DNA from: an uncultured Bacteroidales bacterium
GTDB taxonomy: Bacteria; Bacteroidota; Bacteroidia; Bacteroidales; UBA932
DNA: 64,000 nt
NCBI GenBank assembly: GCA_905235995.1
Contig: CAJONI010000026.1
Span: 17,757-81,756 of the forward strand
Direction of reading: 5' to 3'
Positions 38,527 to 49,086 of the stretch are shown one piece after another. Below the pieces are notes generated by a model that was not told where the DNA came from, searched no databases, and was given only the letters and a program-made list of their open reading frames with translations. Numbering within the stretch: the first letter of the stretch is position 1; the number at the start of each line of letters is the position of its first letter. The position numbers were made by a program, and so were the translations under genes.

Positions 38527-39296
38527 GACTGCTTGCAAATGATCTGGTTGTTATACTTTAGATTGATTGTCTTGTAGCGGTTCTCCCCTGCGTGGGGGAG
38601 GATATATTCCCACCATGCCGCGAGCTTGCGGAACTTGGTCGCATAGTCGCTGCACGGCCCGAAGATTATCGTGGGACCGGGAGTCCTGGTATAGAGGCGT
38701 ATGTCACCCGAAGGGTCGACCTCCAGCTGTCCTATCTCCCTGCGGAGCACTGGGTTGCGGTCGATGTACTGTGCCATCTCCGCTATTTCCTCCACCCATT
38801 GCCGCGCATCCTCCGGGGCGTGGCCCCGGTAGGAAGCCTGCACCTGGAAGGGGAGCCTGCCGGTGACCACCGGCACGTCGACGGAGTTGGTGACGGGGAA
38901 CAGGTAGCCTTCGGGGTCGGAGTACCAGTGTCCGTGTCCCGATTCGAAGCGGACCACGGGCTTGCGCTGGACGATGTGCACCGAGAGGGTCTGCCTGTCG
39001 GTGCGGAACACTTCCGCGGCCATGACCTCGCCCCGGGCGCGCACTGCACGCTCGATGGAATCGAGGTCGACTTTCATTATGCTCTTTCCCTTGAAACTGC
39101 GTGTGAGCTGGTCGCATATCTCCTCGCGGTCGACGATCTCACTCTCGAGCGAATCGAGCAGCAGGACCTCGACCCGTGTGCACCTGTCCTGTTCGAGCCC
39201 ACGGTCGGAGAGCTGGCCCACGAAGTAGAACCAGCAGCCCAGCAGGCCGCCCGAAAGGACGACGATGGTCACGGTGAGGAGTATCTTGCGTATCAT
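38523..39296 (-). CDS. ftsQ: Cell division protein FtsQ
   Basis: Single N-terminal TM; POTRA-like region; position between murC and ftsA. Confidence 0.88.
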   Translation of the reverse strand: MIRKILLTVTIVVLSGGLLGCWFYFVGQLSDRGLEQDRCTRVEVLLLDSLESEIVDREEICDQLTRSFKGKSIMKVDLDSIERAVRARGEVMAAEVFRTDRQTLSVHIVQRKPVVRFESGHGHWYSDPEGYLFPVTNSVDVPVVTGRLPFQVQASYRGHAPEDARQWVEEIAEMAQYIDRNPVLRREIGQLEVDPSGDIRLYTRTPGPTIIFGPCSDYATKFRKLAAWWEYILPHAGENRYKTINLKYNNQIICKQS

Positions 39297-40648
39297 CAGA
39301 GGCTCTTGAGATAGTTTTCTATGGGTTCGACGAAGCGGTCGATGTCGCCTGCGCCGAAGGTGCCCAGGCAGTCTATCCTTCGGGTGCGGAGATGGTCCAT
39401 GAGCTGCTCGCGTGGCACCAGGACCTTGTCCTCGAGCTTCACCTGGTCGAAGATGATCTCCGAAGTCACTCCGGGGATGGGTTCCTCGCGCGCCGGATAG
39501 ATGGGCAGCAGGATAAGGGCGTCGAGCCCGCCGAGGGCGTCTGCGAAGTCGTCTGCGAAGTCGCGGGTGCGGGTGAACAGGTGCGGCTGGAAGATGCCGG
39601 TCAGGTGGCGTCCGGGGAACATGTCGCGCATGGCGCCTATGGCCGCGCGGAGTTCGTTGGGGTGGTGGGCGTAGTCGTCCACGTAGGCCACTTCAGGACT
39701 TTCCACCCGGATGTCGAAACGGCGCCTGACTCCCTGGAAACTGGCCAGGGCATCGCGCAGGGCTTTAGGCGGAGTGCCGTGAAGCAGCGCGGCCGCGGAG
39801 GCGGCGATGGCGTTCTCCACGTTCACCTTTCCGGGGATTCCCATCTGGCAGTGTTCGATGCGTCCGCCGGGGTGATTGAGAGTAAAGTCGAACCTTCCGC
39901 CCGGAAGCGGGGTTATGTCGGAGGCGAAGTAGGCGCAGGGTGTGTCGTAGGAGTAGCGCAGTATCTTCGCCGAGATGTTGGACATGGGGATGTGCACGCC
40001 CATCTTTACCACTACAGCCCCGTCGACGTCGACCTGTGAGGCAAACTGTCCGAAGGCCTCCAGCAGGGTCGCGTGGTCGTTGTAGATGTCGAGATGGTCG
40101 GGGTCGGTGGAGGTGACCACTGCCACGTGGGGGTGCAGCTGCAGGAACGACCGGTCGAACTCATCGGCCTCGGCCACAAGCAGATGCTTGTCGGAAAGCA
40201 GCAGATTGCTGCCGTAGTTTTTCGAAATCCCGCCCAGGAAGGCGTTGCAGCCTTCTCCCGACTGGGTGAGTATGTGAGCGAGCAGGGTGCTGGTGGTCGT
40301 CTTGCCGTGGGTGCCCGACACCGCGAGGCATTCCTGTCCGCGGGCTATCTCGCCCAGGGCCTTTGCCCGCTTGCAGAGCGTGTAGTTGTTGCTGCGGACG
40401 TACTGCATCTCCTTGAGGTCTTCGGGGATTGCGGGCGTATATATGACAAAGGTATTTTGGATGTCTTTGGGGATGGCCTCGACATTGTCCTCGTAGTGGA
40501 CGGCGATGCCTTCTTCCTCGAGGGAGCGGGTCAGCGGCGAGGGGGTGCGGTCGTAGCCCGAGACCTCGAAGCCGCGATGCTTGAAATAGCGGGCTATGGC
40601 GCTCATGCCTATGCCCCCGATTCCCAGGAAATAGTAGTGGCTATACAT
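39296..40648 (-). CDS. murC: UDP-N-acetylmuramate--L-alanine ligase
   Basis: YYFLGIGGIGMSAIARYF; AVSGTHGKTTTSTLLAHIL; YAHHPNELRAAI. Confidence 0.97.
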   Translation of the reverse strand: MYSHYYFLGIGGIGMSAIARYFKHRGFEVSGYDRTPSPLTRSLEEEGIAVHYEDNVEAIPKDIQNTFVIYTPAIPEDLKEMQYVRSNNYTLCKRAKALGEIARGQECLAVSGTHGKTTTSTLLAHILTQSGEGCNAFLGGISKNYGSNLLLSDKHLLVAEADEFDRSFLQLHPHVAVVTSTDPDHLDIYNDHATLLEAFGQFASQVDVDGAVVVKMGVHIPMSNISAKILRYSYDTPCAYFASDITPLPGGRFDFTLNHPGGRIEHCQMGIPGKVNVENAIAASAAALLHGTPPKALRDALASFQGVRRRFDIRVESPEVAYVDDYAHHPNELRAAIGAMRDMFPGRHLTGIFQPHLFTRTRDFADDFADALGGLDALILLPIYPAREEPIPGVTSEIIFDQVKLEDKVLVPREQLMDHLRTRRIDCLGTFGAGDIDRFVEPIENYLKSL

Positions 40649-41753
40649 GTTCTGTCAATGAAAGTACTTCTTTTGCAATTACTTCGGCGGCATCCTTCCG
40701 GCCGAGCCCCAGGATGTTGGCCTCCATTCCGGCTATGCGTTCAGGGTCGGCCATGAGGCTGTCGATGGCCTCCGGCAGCTTCTCCGTCGCTTCGGCGTCG
40801 CGCACCATGATGGCCGCGTCCTTCTTCACCAGGGCCATCGCGTTGTGGGTCTGGTGGTCCTCCGCAACGACTGGCGAAGGTACGAATATCGTGGCTTTTC
40901 CGGCAACGCAGAGCTCGGAGATGGTGCCCGCGCCGGCCCTCGACACTATCACGTCGGCTACGGCGTAGGCCAGGTCCATGCGCTGTATGAAGTCGCTGTA
41001 GTAGAGATTGGGCACCTGGCGGCCTTCCATGAAGCTGTCTATACCGGCCCTGTACTTGCGGCCGCACTGCCAGATGACCTGGTAGTCAGAGCCCGCGGCG
41101 CGGTTTTCCACCCAGTCCTTCATCACATTGTTGAGCGTGCTGCATCCCAGGCTGCCGCCCACCACGAAGAGCGTCTTCTTTCTGGGATCGAGCCCGTAGA
41201 ACCCGTAGCCCTCGGCGCGTTGCTCCGGCGTGGCCGGGGCGATCTCGCTGCGTATGGGATTGCCGGTCAGGATGATCTTGTCGGCGGGGAAGAAGCGCTC
41301 CATGCCTTCGTAGGCGGTGCAGATGCGACGTGCGCGCTTCCCGAGCAGTCTGTTGACCAGGCCCGCATAGGAGTTCTGCTCCTGGATGAGGCAGGGGATC
41401 CCGCGGCGCGAAGCGCTCATCAGTACAGGGGCGCTGGCATAGCCTCCGACCCCCACGACCACGTCGGGCTTGAAATCCTTCAGTATCTTCCTGGCCTTTC
41501 GGATGCTCTTGCCGAGCTTGAAGATGAAGGTCAGGTTCCTGGGGGAAAGCGAGCGCTGGAGTCCCGCCACGGGCAGCCCGATGATGGGGTAGCCCGCCGC
41601 GGGCACCCGTTCCATCTCCATCCTGCCTTCGGCCCCGACGAAGAGTATCTCGGCTTCGGGCCTGAGCGCCTTGATGGCGTTGGCTATCGAGAGGGCGGGA
41701 AAGATGTGCCCTCCGGTCCCGCCGCCGCTTATTATTATGCGAGGTTTATTCAT
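40641..41753 (-). CDS. murG: UDP-N-acetylglucosamine transferase MurG
   Basis: IIISGGGTGGHIFPALSIANAIK; VVGVGGYASAPVLMSA; FVVGGSLGCSTLNN. Confidence 0.97.
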   Translation of the reverse strand: MNKPRIIISGGGTGGHIFPALSIANAIKALRPEAEILFVGAEGRMEMERVPAAGYPIIGLPVAGLQRSLSPRNLTFIFKLGKSIRKARKILKDFKPDVVVGVGGYASAPVLMSASRRGIPCLIQEQNSYAGLVNRLLGKRARRICTAYEGMERFFPADKIILTGNPIRSEIAPATPEQRAEGYGFYGLDPRKKTLFVVGGSLGCSTLNNVMKDWVENRAAGSDYQVIWQCGRKYRAGIDSFMEGRQVPNLYYSDFIQRMDLAYAVADVIVSRAGAGTISELCVAGKATIFVPSPVVAEDHQTHNAMALVKKDAAIMVRDAEATEKLPEAIDSLMADPERIAGMEANILGLGRKDAAEVIAKEVLSLTEHV

Positions 41754-43032
41754 TCTTATAGCTGTCTTGCGAGGTGGTGGTATAGTTGATATCTGCCGAT
41801 TCGAGGGTGCTGGTGGCCATGACCCTGAGATCCTGCTTGTCGAGCTGGCGGTTGACCGACAGTATCATGCCGAAGGCTCCGCTCAGCACCAGGTAGGCCG
41901 TGCCTCCGTGGCTGATAAGTGGCAGAGTATGGCCCGTGATGGGCAGTATCCTGACGTTGACCAGTATGTGCAGGAAGGCCTGCGTGGTGATGAGGAACGC
42001 CAGGCCCACTATCAGCACGCTGGAGTAGGTGGCGGTGCAGCGCTGGCAGAGCCTGATGCAACGGAAGAGGAATATGAGATAGAGCAGTATCACGAAACTG
42101 CCGCCGATCAGGCCGTATTCCTCGACTATGAAGGCGAAGATGAAGTCGGAGAATGCCATCGACAGGGAGTAGCGCTGGGTGCTCTTGCCGGGACCCTTGC
42201 CGAAGATTCCGCCCTCGGAGATGGCTACCTTGGCGTTCTCGCTCTGACGGTCCTTGTCCTTGAGCTGCCGGGCCTCCTCCGCGGTAAGGGTGGCCAGGTC
42301 GGCCTCCTCCTTCTCGAAGTGGGCGGTCAGTCGGCTTTCCACCGTGCCGAAACGGTTGAACACCCTGCCAACGGCCGTCCTCTGCCTCTCTGGCCTGCCC
42401 GCGAAGAAGGCGTGGTAGGTGAGAAACATCAGCAGGACTATGCCCGCCAGGATGAGCACCGTAAGGCCCAGGTTCCTGAAACTCACGTTGAGGAAGAATA
42501 GGATCAGGAAGCTGATCACTCCGATGAGCAGGGCGGAGGAGAAACTGTTCTGCATTATCAGCAGGCAGACGGCTCCCACCGGAAGCAGGATCCTGAGGGC
42601 GAACTGCTTGAATTCCGCGAGGTCTTCGCCCCAGAGTTCCATGGCCTTGGCCAGATAGAGTATCACTCCTACCTTAGCGAATTCGAACACCTGCAGCGTG
42701 TGCCCGGCGATCTTGATGCCGCGCACTGCGCCGTTGAGCTCGGCGCGCATGCCCGGGACGAAGAGCATCAGCAGCATCAGCACCGAGGCGCCGTAAATGA
42801 CGAAGGAGAAGGTGCGGTAGAAGCGCAGGGGGATGATGTAGCATATCAGCAGGGCGGCGAATCCCATCAGCACCGACTTGGTCTGCTCGATGAAGATTGA
42901 CACCTTGCTCACGCCACGCGAAGTGGCCAGGAAGCTGCTGGAGCTGAACACGGCGGCGATCGAGATCATCGCGAAAAGCACCACGATGATCCAGATCAGA
43001 CGGTCTCCCTTGAGCTTCCAGAAATCCCTCAT
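41746..43032 (-). CDS. ftsW: Lipid II polymerase/cell division protein FtsW
   Basis: SEDS family TMs; QVFEFAKVGVILYLA; GPGKSTQRYSLSMAFSDFIFAFIVEEYGLIGG; LPLISHGGTAYLVLSGAFGMILSVNR. Confidence 0.95.
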   Translation of the reverse strand: MRDFWKLKGDRLIWIIVVLFAMISIAAVFSSSSFLATSRGVSKVSIFIEQTKSVLMGFAALLICYIIPLRFYRTFSFVIYGASVLMLLMLFVPGMRAELNGAVRGIKIAGHTLQVFEFAKVGVILYLAKAMELWGEDLAEFKQFALRILLPVGAVCLLIMQNSFSSALLIGVISFLILFFLNVSFRNLGLTVLILAGIVLLMFLTYHAFFAGRPERQRTAVGRVFNRFGTVESRLTAHFEKEEADLATLTAEEARQLKDKDRQSENAKVAISEGGIFGKGPGKSTQRYSLSMAFSDFIFAFIVEEYGLIGGSFVILLYLIFLFRCIRLCQRCTATYSSVLIVGLAFLITTQAFLHILVNVRILPITGHTLPLISHGGTAYLVLSGAFGMILSVNRQLDKQDLRVMATSTLESADINYTTTSQDSYKNE

Positions 43033-43044
43033 CCTGCGACCCTC

Positions 43045-44376
43045 CTACAGTTTCCTGACGGCCTCCTTGAACTGGCGGCCGCGGTCTTCATAGTTCTTGA
43101 ACAGGTCGAAGCTCGCGCAGCAGGGACTCAGCAGCACTATGTCGCCCGGCACCGCGAGTTCGGCGCACTTGTTCACGCAGCTCTCCGCGGAAAGGGTCTC
43201 ATAGACGGGGACCATTCCACCGAAGAAGTCCTTGATCTTCCTGTTGTCGACGCCGAGGCAGACTATGGCTTTCACCTTTTCGCGCACCAGGTCGGCGAGG
43301 GGGGAGTAGTCGTTGCCCTTGTCGGTGCCGCCCAGGATCAGGACGGTGGGTGCGTTGACGCTCTCCAGGGCATACCAGGTCGAGTTGACGTTGGTGGCCT
43401 TCGAGTCGTTGATGTAGAGCACCCCGCCCACCGAAAGCACCTTCTCCATACGGTGTTCCACGCCTTCGAAGGTGGTGAGCGACTTGCGTATGGTCTCGTT
43501 GGTGATGTTCATGATCTTGCCGGTGATGGCGGCTGCCATGGAGTTGTATACGTTGTGGCGGCCCTTGAGCGAGAGGTCTTCCACCAGGATGTCGAACTCG
43601 TCGCCGTCGTAGCGCACCCGTACGGTATCGTCTTCGAGCCATGCGCCCTCCTCCACCTGTCCGTACTGGGTGAACGGAAGCTTGCGCGCCTGGACCACTA
43701 TCTTGTTGAGCTCGCCGATGGTCACCTCGTCGTCGGAGCAGAAGATGAAGCAGTCCTCCGGCCGCATGTTGCGGGTGATGCGGAACTTGGCGTTGATGTA
43801 GTTCTGGAAGCAGTGGTCGTAGCGGTCGAGGTGGTCGGGGGTGATGTTCATCAGCACCGCTATGTCGGCCTTGAAATCGTACATGTTATCGAGCTGGAAA
43901 CTGCTGATTTCCAGTACGTAGATATCATGCTTCTCGGTAGCCACCTGCATCGCGTAGCTCTTGCCTATGTTGCCGCCCAGGCCCACGTTGAAGCCCGCGT
44001 TCTGCAGCAGATAGTAGATCAGCGAGGTGGTGGTGGTCTTGCCGTTGCTGCCGGTGATGCAGATCTTGCGTGCGGTGTCGTACCATCCGGCGAACTCTAT
44101 CTCCGATATGACGGGGGTATCCTGCGCGTGGAGCTTCTCCACCAGCGGGGCGTTGTCGGGGATGCCGGGGCTCTTGACCACCAGGTCGGCGTCGAGCACA
44201 CGTTCGACGGTGTGCCCGCCTTCCTCGAAGGGAATCTCCCATTTGCGAAGCTGCTCGCGGTAAGCCTCCTTCAGCTGTCCGCTGTCCGAGAGGAACACGT
44301 CGTAGTCCTTCACCTTTGCCAGGACCGCTGCACCTACGCCGCTTTCGCCGCCGCCAAGAATGACTGCTCTTTTCAT
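43045..44376 (-). CDS. murD: UDP-N-acetylmuramoylalanine--D-glutamate ligase
   Basis: MKRAVILGGGESGVGAAVLAK; CITGSNGKTTTTSLIYYLLQ; YINDSKATNVNSTWYALESV. The ORF track start at 45039 runs through mraY out of frame. Confidence 0.96.
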   Translation of the reverse strand: MKRAVILGGGESGVGAAVLAKVKDYDVFLSDSGQLKEAYREQLRKWEIPFEEGGHTVERVLDADLVVKSPGIPDNAPLVEKLHAQDTPVISEIEFAGWYDTARKICITGSNGKTTTTSLIYYLLQNAGFNVGLGGNIGKSYAMQVATEKHDIYVLEISSFQLDNMYDFKADIAVLMNITPDHLDRYDHCFQNYINAKFRITRNMRPEDCFIFCSDDEVTIGELNKIVVQARKLPFTQYGQVEEGAWLEDDTVRVRYDGDEFDILVEDLSLKGRHNVYNSMAAAITGKIMNITNETIRKSLTTFEGVEHRMEKVLSVGGVLYINDSKATNVNSTWYALESVNAPTVLILGGTDKGNDYSPLADLVREKVKAIVCLGVDNRKIKDFFGGMVPVYETLSAESCVNKCAELAVPGDIVLLSPCCASFDLFKNYEDRGRQFKEAVRKL

Positions 44377-44378
44377 GA

Positions 44379-45569
44379 CTATCTGATTTTCAGGGTTACT
44401 ATGGTTATGACTGCCAGCAGGATCGACACAATCCAGAACCTGACGACTATCTTGTTTTCGGGTTGAATCCCCTCCGGATGCTGGATCACCGCGTCGGGAT
44501 TCTCTTTCTGGTAGTGGTGGTGGAGCGGCGACATGCGGAACACCCGCACTCCCGTTCCCGTCTTTTTCTTGGTATACTTGAACCAGAAGCGCTGCACTAT
44601 CACCGAGAGGCTCTCCACCAGGAAGATGCCGCAGAGTATGGGCAGCAGCAGCTCCTTGCGGATGAGTATCGCCATGACGCCGATGATGCCGCCGAGCGCC
44701 AGGCTGCCGGTGTCGCCCATGAACACCTGCGCGGGGAAGGCGTTGTACCAGAGGAAGCCCAGCAGCGCGCCCACGAAGCAGCACACGAACACCGAGACTT
44801 CGCCCGAGTCGGGCAGGTACATGATGTTGAGGTATTCGGCGAATCCTGCGTGACCTGACACGTAGGCCAGCACGCCGAGGGTCGCTCCCACTATGGCGGA
44901 GACGCCCGCCGCCAGGCCGTCCATTCCGTCGGTCAGGTTGGTGCCGTTGGAGCAGGCGGTAATGATGATGGTTATCACGAGCACGTAGAGGCCTCCCTGC
45001 AGGGCCCTGACAAACTGTCCGGAGAAGGGGATCAGCCACTTGTAGTCGAACTCGTTGCCCTTGAAGAACGGGATGGTGGTGCGGCTGTAGCTCTCTCCGC
45101 CCCTGGCGGTCAGGTAGAGGGTCAGGCCCACCGCCAGACCGAGCGCCACCTGGGCCGCTATCTTGTATTTTCCGTTGAGACCTTCCTTGTTGTGCTTGAA
45201 TACCTTGATGTAGTCGTCGAGGAAGCCGAGCGTTCCGAGCCAGACCGTAGTTCCGATGAGCAGCAGGGTGTTGGTGTTGGTAAGGTCGCCGAAGAGCAGT
45301 ATGGGAACCAGGATGGAGAGAAGAATGATGATGCCTCCCATCGTGGGGGTGCCTTTCTTCTGGAGCTGTCCTTCGAGGCCGAGGTCGCGAATCGATTCGC
45401 CTATCTGCTTCTTCCTCAGCCAGGCTATGATTTTCTTGCCTGCGAACATCGAGGTGAAGATGGCCACTATGCTGCAGAGTATGGCGCGGAAGGATATGTA
45501 CTGCATCAGGCCGGCTCCCGGGAAGTCTATTCCGGCGTTATTCAGGTATTCGAACAGGTGGTACAGCAT
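44379..45569 (-). CDS. mraY: Phospho-N-acetylmuramoyl-pentapeptide-transferase
   Basis: [60 protein letters not shown]. Confidence 0.97.
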   Translation of the reverse strand: MLYHLFEYLNNAGIDFPGAGLMQYISFRAILCSIVAIFTSMFAGKKIIAWLRKKQIGESIRDLGLEGQLQKKGTPTMGGIIILLSILVPILLFGDLTNTNTLLLIGTTVWLGTLGFLDDYIKVFKHNKEGLNGKYKIAAQVALGLAVGLTLYLTARGGESYSRTTIPFFKGNEFDYKWLIPFSGQFVRALQGGLYVLVITIIITACSNGTNLTDGMDGLAAGVSAIVGATLGVLAYVSGHAGFAEYLNIMYLPDSGEVSVFVCCFVGALLGFLWYNAFPAQVFMGDTGSLALGGIIGVMAILIRKELLLPILCGIFLVESLSVIVQRFWFKYTKKKTGTGVRVFRMSPLHHHYQKENPDAVIQHPEGIQPENKIVVRFWIVSILLAVITIVTLKIR

Positions 45570-45581
45570 GGCTTCTCGGGC

Positions 45582-47042
45582 TTATTTCATTTCTTCAAAG
45601 GTTTCTTCTATCACCTCGCGGTCGTCGAAGTGAAGTTTCTCCGTGCCGACTATCTGGTAGTCCTCGTGCCCCTTGCCGGCCACCAGGACCACTGCGCCCT
45701 GCGGGGCGGTCATCAGCGCGGTGCGTATGGCCTCGCGCCTGTCTGCGATGAAGAGGCTTTTGGCGCGGGCTGGGATGTCCATTCCGGCGCGGATATCCTG
45801 GATGATGGCTCCGGGTTCCTCTTTCCTCGGGTTGTCTGAGGTCACCACCACGCGGTCGGCGTAGCGGGCGGCGATGGCGCCCATCTCGGGGCGTTTGGTC
45901 TTGTCGCGGTTGCCTCCGCAGCCGAACACGCACCAGAGCGAGCGGTCGCGGGCGGTCTCGCGCAGGGTCTTGAGCACGTTTTCCAGTGCGTCAGGGGTGT
46001 GTGCGTAGTCGACCACGGCCGTCAGGTCGTTGCCTCCGCGCACGAAGTCGAGCCTGCCGGGCACGGGGCCGAGGGCGCTCATGGCCGTGAGCACCTCTTC
46101 GCGCTTCTGGCCGAGCAGCAGGGCAGTGGCATAGACCGCCAGCAGGTTCGAGGCGTTGTGCGCGCCTATGAAGCGGGTCCAAACCTGGGTACCGTCGAGG
46201 CTCACCAGCATGCCTTCCAGGCTCTCTTCCACTATCTTGCAGCGGAAGTCGGCCATGCGCCTGCAGGCGTAGGTGCGCACCTGTGCGCGTGTGTTCTGTA
46301 CCATCACCTCGCCGTTGCGGTCGTCCACGTTGACCAGGGCGAAAGCGTTGGCGGGCAGGGAGTCGAAGAAGCGCTTCTTGCAGTCGCGGTACGCGGCGAA
46401 GGTCTTGTGGTAGTCGAGGTGGTCGTGGGTCAGGTTGGAGAAGATCCCGACTTTGAATTCCAGCCCGGCGATGCGCTCCTGGTCCACGGAGTGGGAGCTG
46501 ACTTCCATGAAGCAGTAGCCGCAGCCGCGTTCGACCATCCTGGCGAGCAGTTCGTTAAGGACTATGGGGTCGGGAGTGGTGTGGTCGGCGGGGATGCGTT
46601 CTCCGTCGATGTAATTGGCTATGGTGGAGAGCATTCCGCAGCACCAGCCCAGGCTCCTGAAAAGATTGTAGAGCAGTGTGACGGTCGTGGTCTTGCCGTT
46701 GGTGCCGGTTATGCCCACCAGGTTGAGCTTGCCCGAGGGATGTCCGAACCAGGTGTCTGCCACCAGGGCGAGGGCCCTGCGGCTGTCGGACACCTTGACC
46801 ATAGCTGCGCCGGTGATGCCTTCGTTCTCCGGCCTGTCTTCCTGGTAGATTACGGCTGCGGCCCCTGCCTCGACGGCCTTGCGGACGTAGGCATGCCCGT
46901 CGGCTTCGGTCCCGCACACGGCGACGAAGAGCGAACCGGGCGCGCACTTGCGCGAGTCGAAGGTCAGCGAACTGATCTCGCATGAGAGGTCGCCGGTCGT
47001 CGCGACCACGTCGATTCCCTGGATAAGCTTATTTAGTTTCAT
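45582..47042 (-). CDS. murE: UDP-N-acetylmuramoyl-L-alanyl-D-glutamate--2,6-diaminopimelate ligase
   Basis: LTFDSRKCAPGSLFVAVCGTEADGHAYV; GITGTNGKTTTVTLLYNLF; VTSDNPRKEEPGAIIQDI (DNPR, meso-DAP type). Confidence 0.96.
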   Translation of the reverse strand: MKLNKLIQGIDVVATTGDLSCEISSLTFDSRKCAPGSLFVAVCGTEADGHAYVRKAVEAGAAAVIYQEDRPENEGITGAAMVKVSDSRRALALVADTWFGHPSGKLNLVGITGTNGKTTTVTLLYNLFRSLGWCCGMLSTIANYIDGERIPADHTTPDPIVLNELLARMVERGCGYCFMEVSSHSVDQERIAGLEFKVGIFSNLTHDHLDYHKTFAAYRDCKKRFFDSLPANAFALVNVDDRNGEVMVQNTRAQVRTYACRRMADFRCKIVEESLEGMLVSLDGTQVWTRFIGAHNASNLLAVYATALLLGQKREEVLTAMSALGPVPGRLDFVRGGNDLTAVVDYAHTPDALENVLKTLRETARDRSLWCVFGCGGNRDKTKRPEMGAIAARYADRVVVTSDNPRKEEPGAIIQDIRAGMDIPARAKSLFIADRREAIRTALMTAPQGAVVLVAGKGHEDYQIVGTEKLHFDDREVIEETFEEMK

Positions 47043-49080
47043 TGGAGTAAGATTCCTTAAGTTTGATGCTGATCTTGCGGGTGACTGCAGTGTCGCCGGC
47101 GGCGGGGTTCTGCTCCGCTACCGTGCCGTGGCCCTGGAAGGCCACCTCGTAGCCTGCCTTCTCGAGCAGGGAGAGGGCTTCGCGCAGGCCCATGCCCCTG
47201 ACGTCGGGCACTATGCCGTGCCGCACGTCCTCGCGTCCCTGGAAGCTGCGGTATTCGTCCGCTGCGGGCATGGTGCCTTTTTTGGGCAGGGGATCCTGCC
47301 AGTCTACAGCCGAGGCGTAGATCTCCTCGGCTACCTTGCGGAAAACGGGGCCGCTCCAGCTGCCGCCGTAGAAGTTGTTGTGGGTGGGCTCGGAATAGAT
47401 CACCACTATCATCGAGTAGCGGGGCGTATCATAGGGGAAGAAGCCCACGAACGTTGCCTGGTGCATCTTCCGTCCAGACTTGTCTTCATATCTTCCCGTA
47501 CCGGGGAATACTATGCGGGCGGTGCCGGTCTTGCCGGCGACAGCCACCGGGCAGCCCTCGAACGGACGGAAGCCGGTGCCGCCTTCCGAGGTCACCACCC
47601 CGCGCATGGCCTTCCACATCTCGTGCGCCGTCTCCCTGCTGCATACCGTGCCGAGTTTCTCGGGCTTGAACTCCCTCACTATCTTGCCGTTTTTCTGGTA
47701 GTTGCGCACCAGGTGCGGGCGCATCATCACTCCTTCGTTGGCCAGTGCATTGTAGAAGTTGAGGGTGTGGAGCGGGGTGATCTCCACGGTATAGCCCATG
47801 GCGATCTGGGGCAGGTCCTTAGCGTTCCATGCCGCCCTTCCGCTCTTCTGTCCGGGATCCTTGAGGTTGGCATGTGCCATGCCGTTGATCTCGAAGGGGA
47901 AGTCGCCGGTGATGCGGCGTTCCTTAGTCAGCTTGTCGAGGAATTCCTTGGGGTTCTGGTCGTAGTACTTGGCGGCCAGGATGCGGAACACGTTGTTGGA
48001 GGATATCTCGAATCCGCGCTTGACGGAGATGGTCGAATATTTGTCGAGATAGTGGTCCACGAAGGGGGCGCCGCCGCCGTAATGCCAGGTCACGGTCGCG
48101 GGCATCTCGGTGTCGAGGGTCACTTTCCTGTCTTCGAGCAGGGTGGTCAGCGTAGCGGCCTTGAAAACGGAGCCGGGTTCGCCCTTGCGTCCTATGGCGT
48201 AGTTGTAGGTCTCGTCGAAGCCGCCCTTGCGGTTCTTCTCCAGGTTGACCATGGCCTTCACTTCGCCAGTGGACACCTCCATCACCACCACCGTCCCGGC
48301 GCTGAATTCGTTGGTCTTGCCCAGGATCTCCTTCAGGGCGTTCTGGGCTATGTCCTGCATGTCGATGTCGAGGGTCAGCTGCACGTCCAGCCCGTCCACC
48401 GGCTCTATCGTCTCGCGGTCGGCGTCGACTATCCAGTTGCGGCCCTCGGTCAGGCGCATGGGCTGGACTCCGTCGGTGCCGCGAAGTATCGAGTCGCAGC
48501 TGCCTTCTATGCCGATGGTGGGCACTTCGCTCTGGTCCTTGATGTAGCCCAGGGTGCGGAAGCCGAGCCGTCCGTAGGGGTAGGTGCGGTGGTCGACCTT
48601 CTCCTCGTCGCGTCCGCCGAGGCTGCGCCCGGCCCTGAGGATGGGGAAGGAGGATACTTCCTTCATCTCCTGCCAGGTGAGCAGGCGGCGGTTGAGCACC
48701 AGGTAGCGCCTGCCGCCCTTGAGGCCTTCATTGCGGCGGTCGACTATCATCTTCTTGTACTGTGCGGCCTTCTTGTCGCCATAGAAGCGGGCAAGGCAGA
48801 TGGACAGTGAGTCGATGCCTGCCGAGAAGAGGGCGGAGTCGGCCTGCACGCAGTCCATGCCCATCCTGTATTCGGGGATCGAGAATGCGAGGTAGCGTCC
48901 GTCGTCGGAGAGTATGCTGCCGCGGGTACAGGGGAGCTTGTCCTCCCGGGTGGTCTTCTTGGAGTAGCTCCTGCCGGGCTTGTTGATGAACTGCAGGTTT
49001 ATGATCTGCCCCACCGCCAGGAGGGCGAGCGCGAGGAAGATCGTGTAGAAGAAGCCGACTTTGTTGATGTTCACCTGCAT
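47029..49080 (-). CDS. ftsI: Penicillin-binding transpeptidase FtsI/PBP2x-like with PASTA-like C-terminus
   Basis: GEPGSVFKAATL (SxxK), SSN motif, VAGKTGTARI (KTG); C-terminal VPDVRGMGLREALSLLEKAGYEVAFQGHG. Confidence 0.95.
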   Translation of the reverse strand: MQVNINKVGFFYTIFLALALLAVGQIINLQFINKPGRSYSKKTTREDKLPCTRGSILSDDGRYLAFSIPEYRMGMDCVQADSALFSAGIDSLSICLARFYGDKKAAQYKKMIVDRRNEGLKGGRRYLVLNRRLLTWQEMKEVSSFPILRAGRSLGGRDEEKVDHRTYPYGRLGFRTLGYIKDQSEVPTIGIEGSCDSILRGTDGVQPMRLTEGRNWIVDADRETIEPVDGLDVQLTLDIDMQDIAQNALKEILGKTNEFSAGTVVVMEVSTGEVKAMVNLEKNRKGGFDETYNYAIGRKGEPGSVFKAATLTTLLEDRKVTLDTEMPATVTWHYGGGAPFVDHYLDKYSTISVKRGFEISSNNVFRILAAKYYDQNPKEFLDKLTKERRITGDFPFEINGMAHANLKDPGQKSGRAAWNAKDLPQIAMGYTVEITPLHTLNFYNALANEGVMMRPHLVRNYQKNGKIVREFKPEKLGTVCSRETAHEMWKAMRGVVTSEGGTGFRPFEGCPVAVAGKTGTARIVFPGTGRYEDKSGRKMHQATFVGFFPYDTPRYSMIVVIYSEPTHNNFYGGSWSGPVFRKVAEEIYASAVDWQDPLPKKGTMPAADEYRSFQGREDVRHGIVPDVRGMGLREALSLLEKAGYEVAFQGHGTVAEQNPAAGDTAVTRKISIKLKESYSNETK

Positions 49081-49086
49081 GGCCGG

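Noticed and set aside
43045-45039. 664-aa version of MurD from the ORF track
   Set aside because: The first ~220 aa are out-of-frame mraY sequence; the true MurD N-terminus MKRAVILGGGESG starts at 44376.
46948-48810. 620-aa plus-strand ORF and similar long shadow ORFs (4344-6005 -, 16830-18362 -, 20798-21988 -, 23265-24620 +, 35842-37182 +, 51851-53278 +)
   Set aside because: Antisense to confidently identified genes (murE/ftsI, SusD, M28, ftsZ, dnaX etc.); low-complexity His/Val/Gly/Ala/Arg composition typical of high-GC3 shadow frames.
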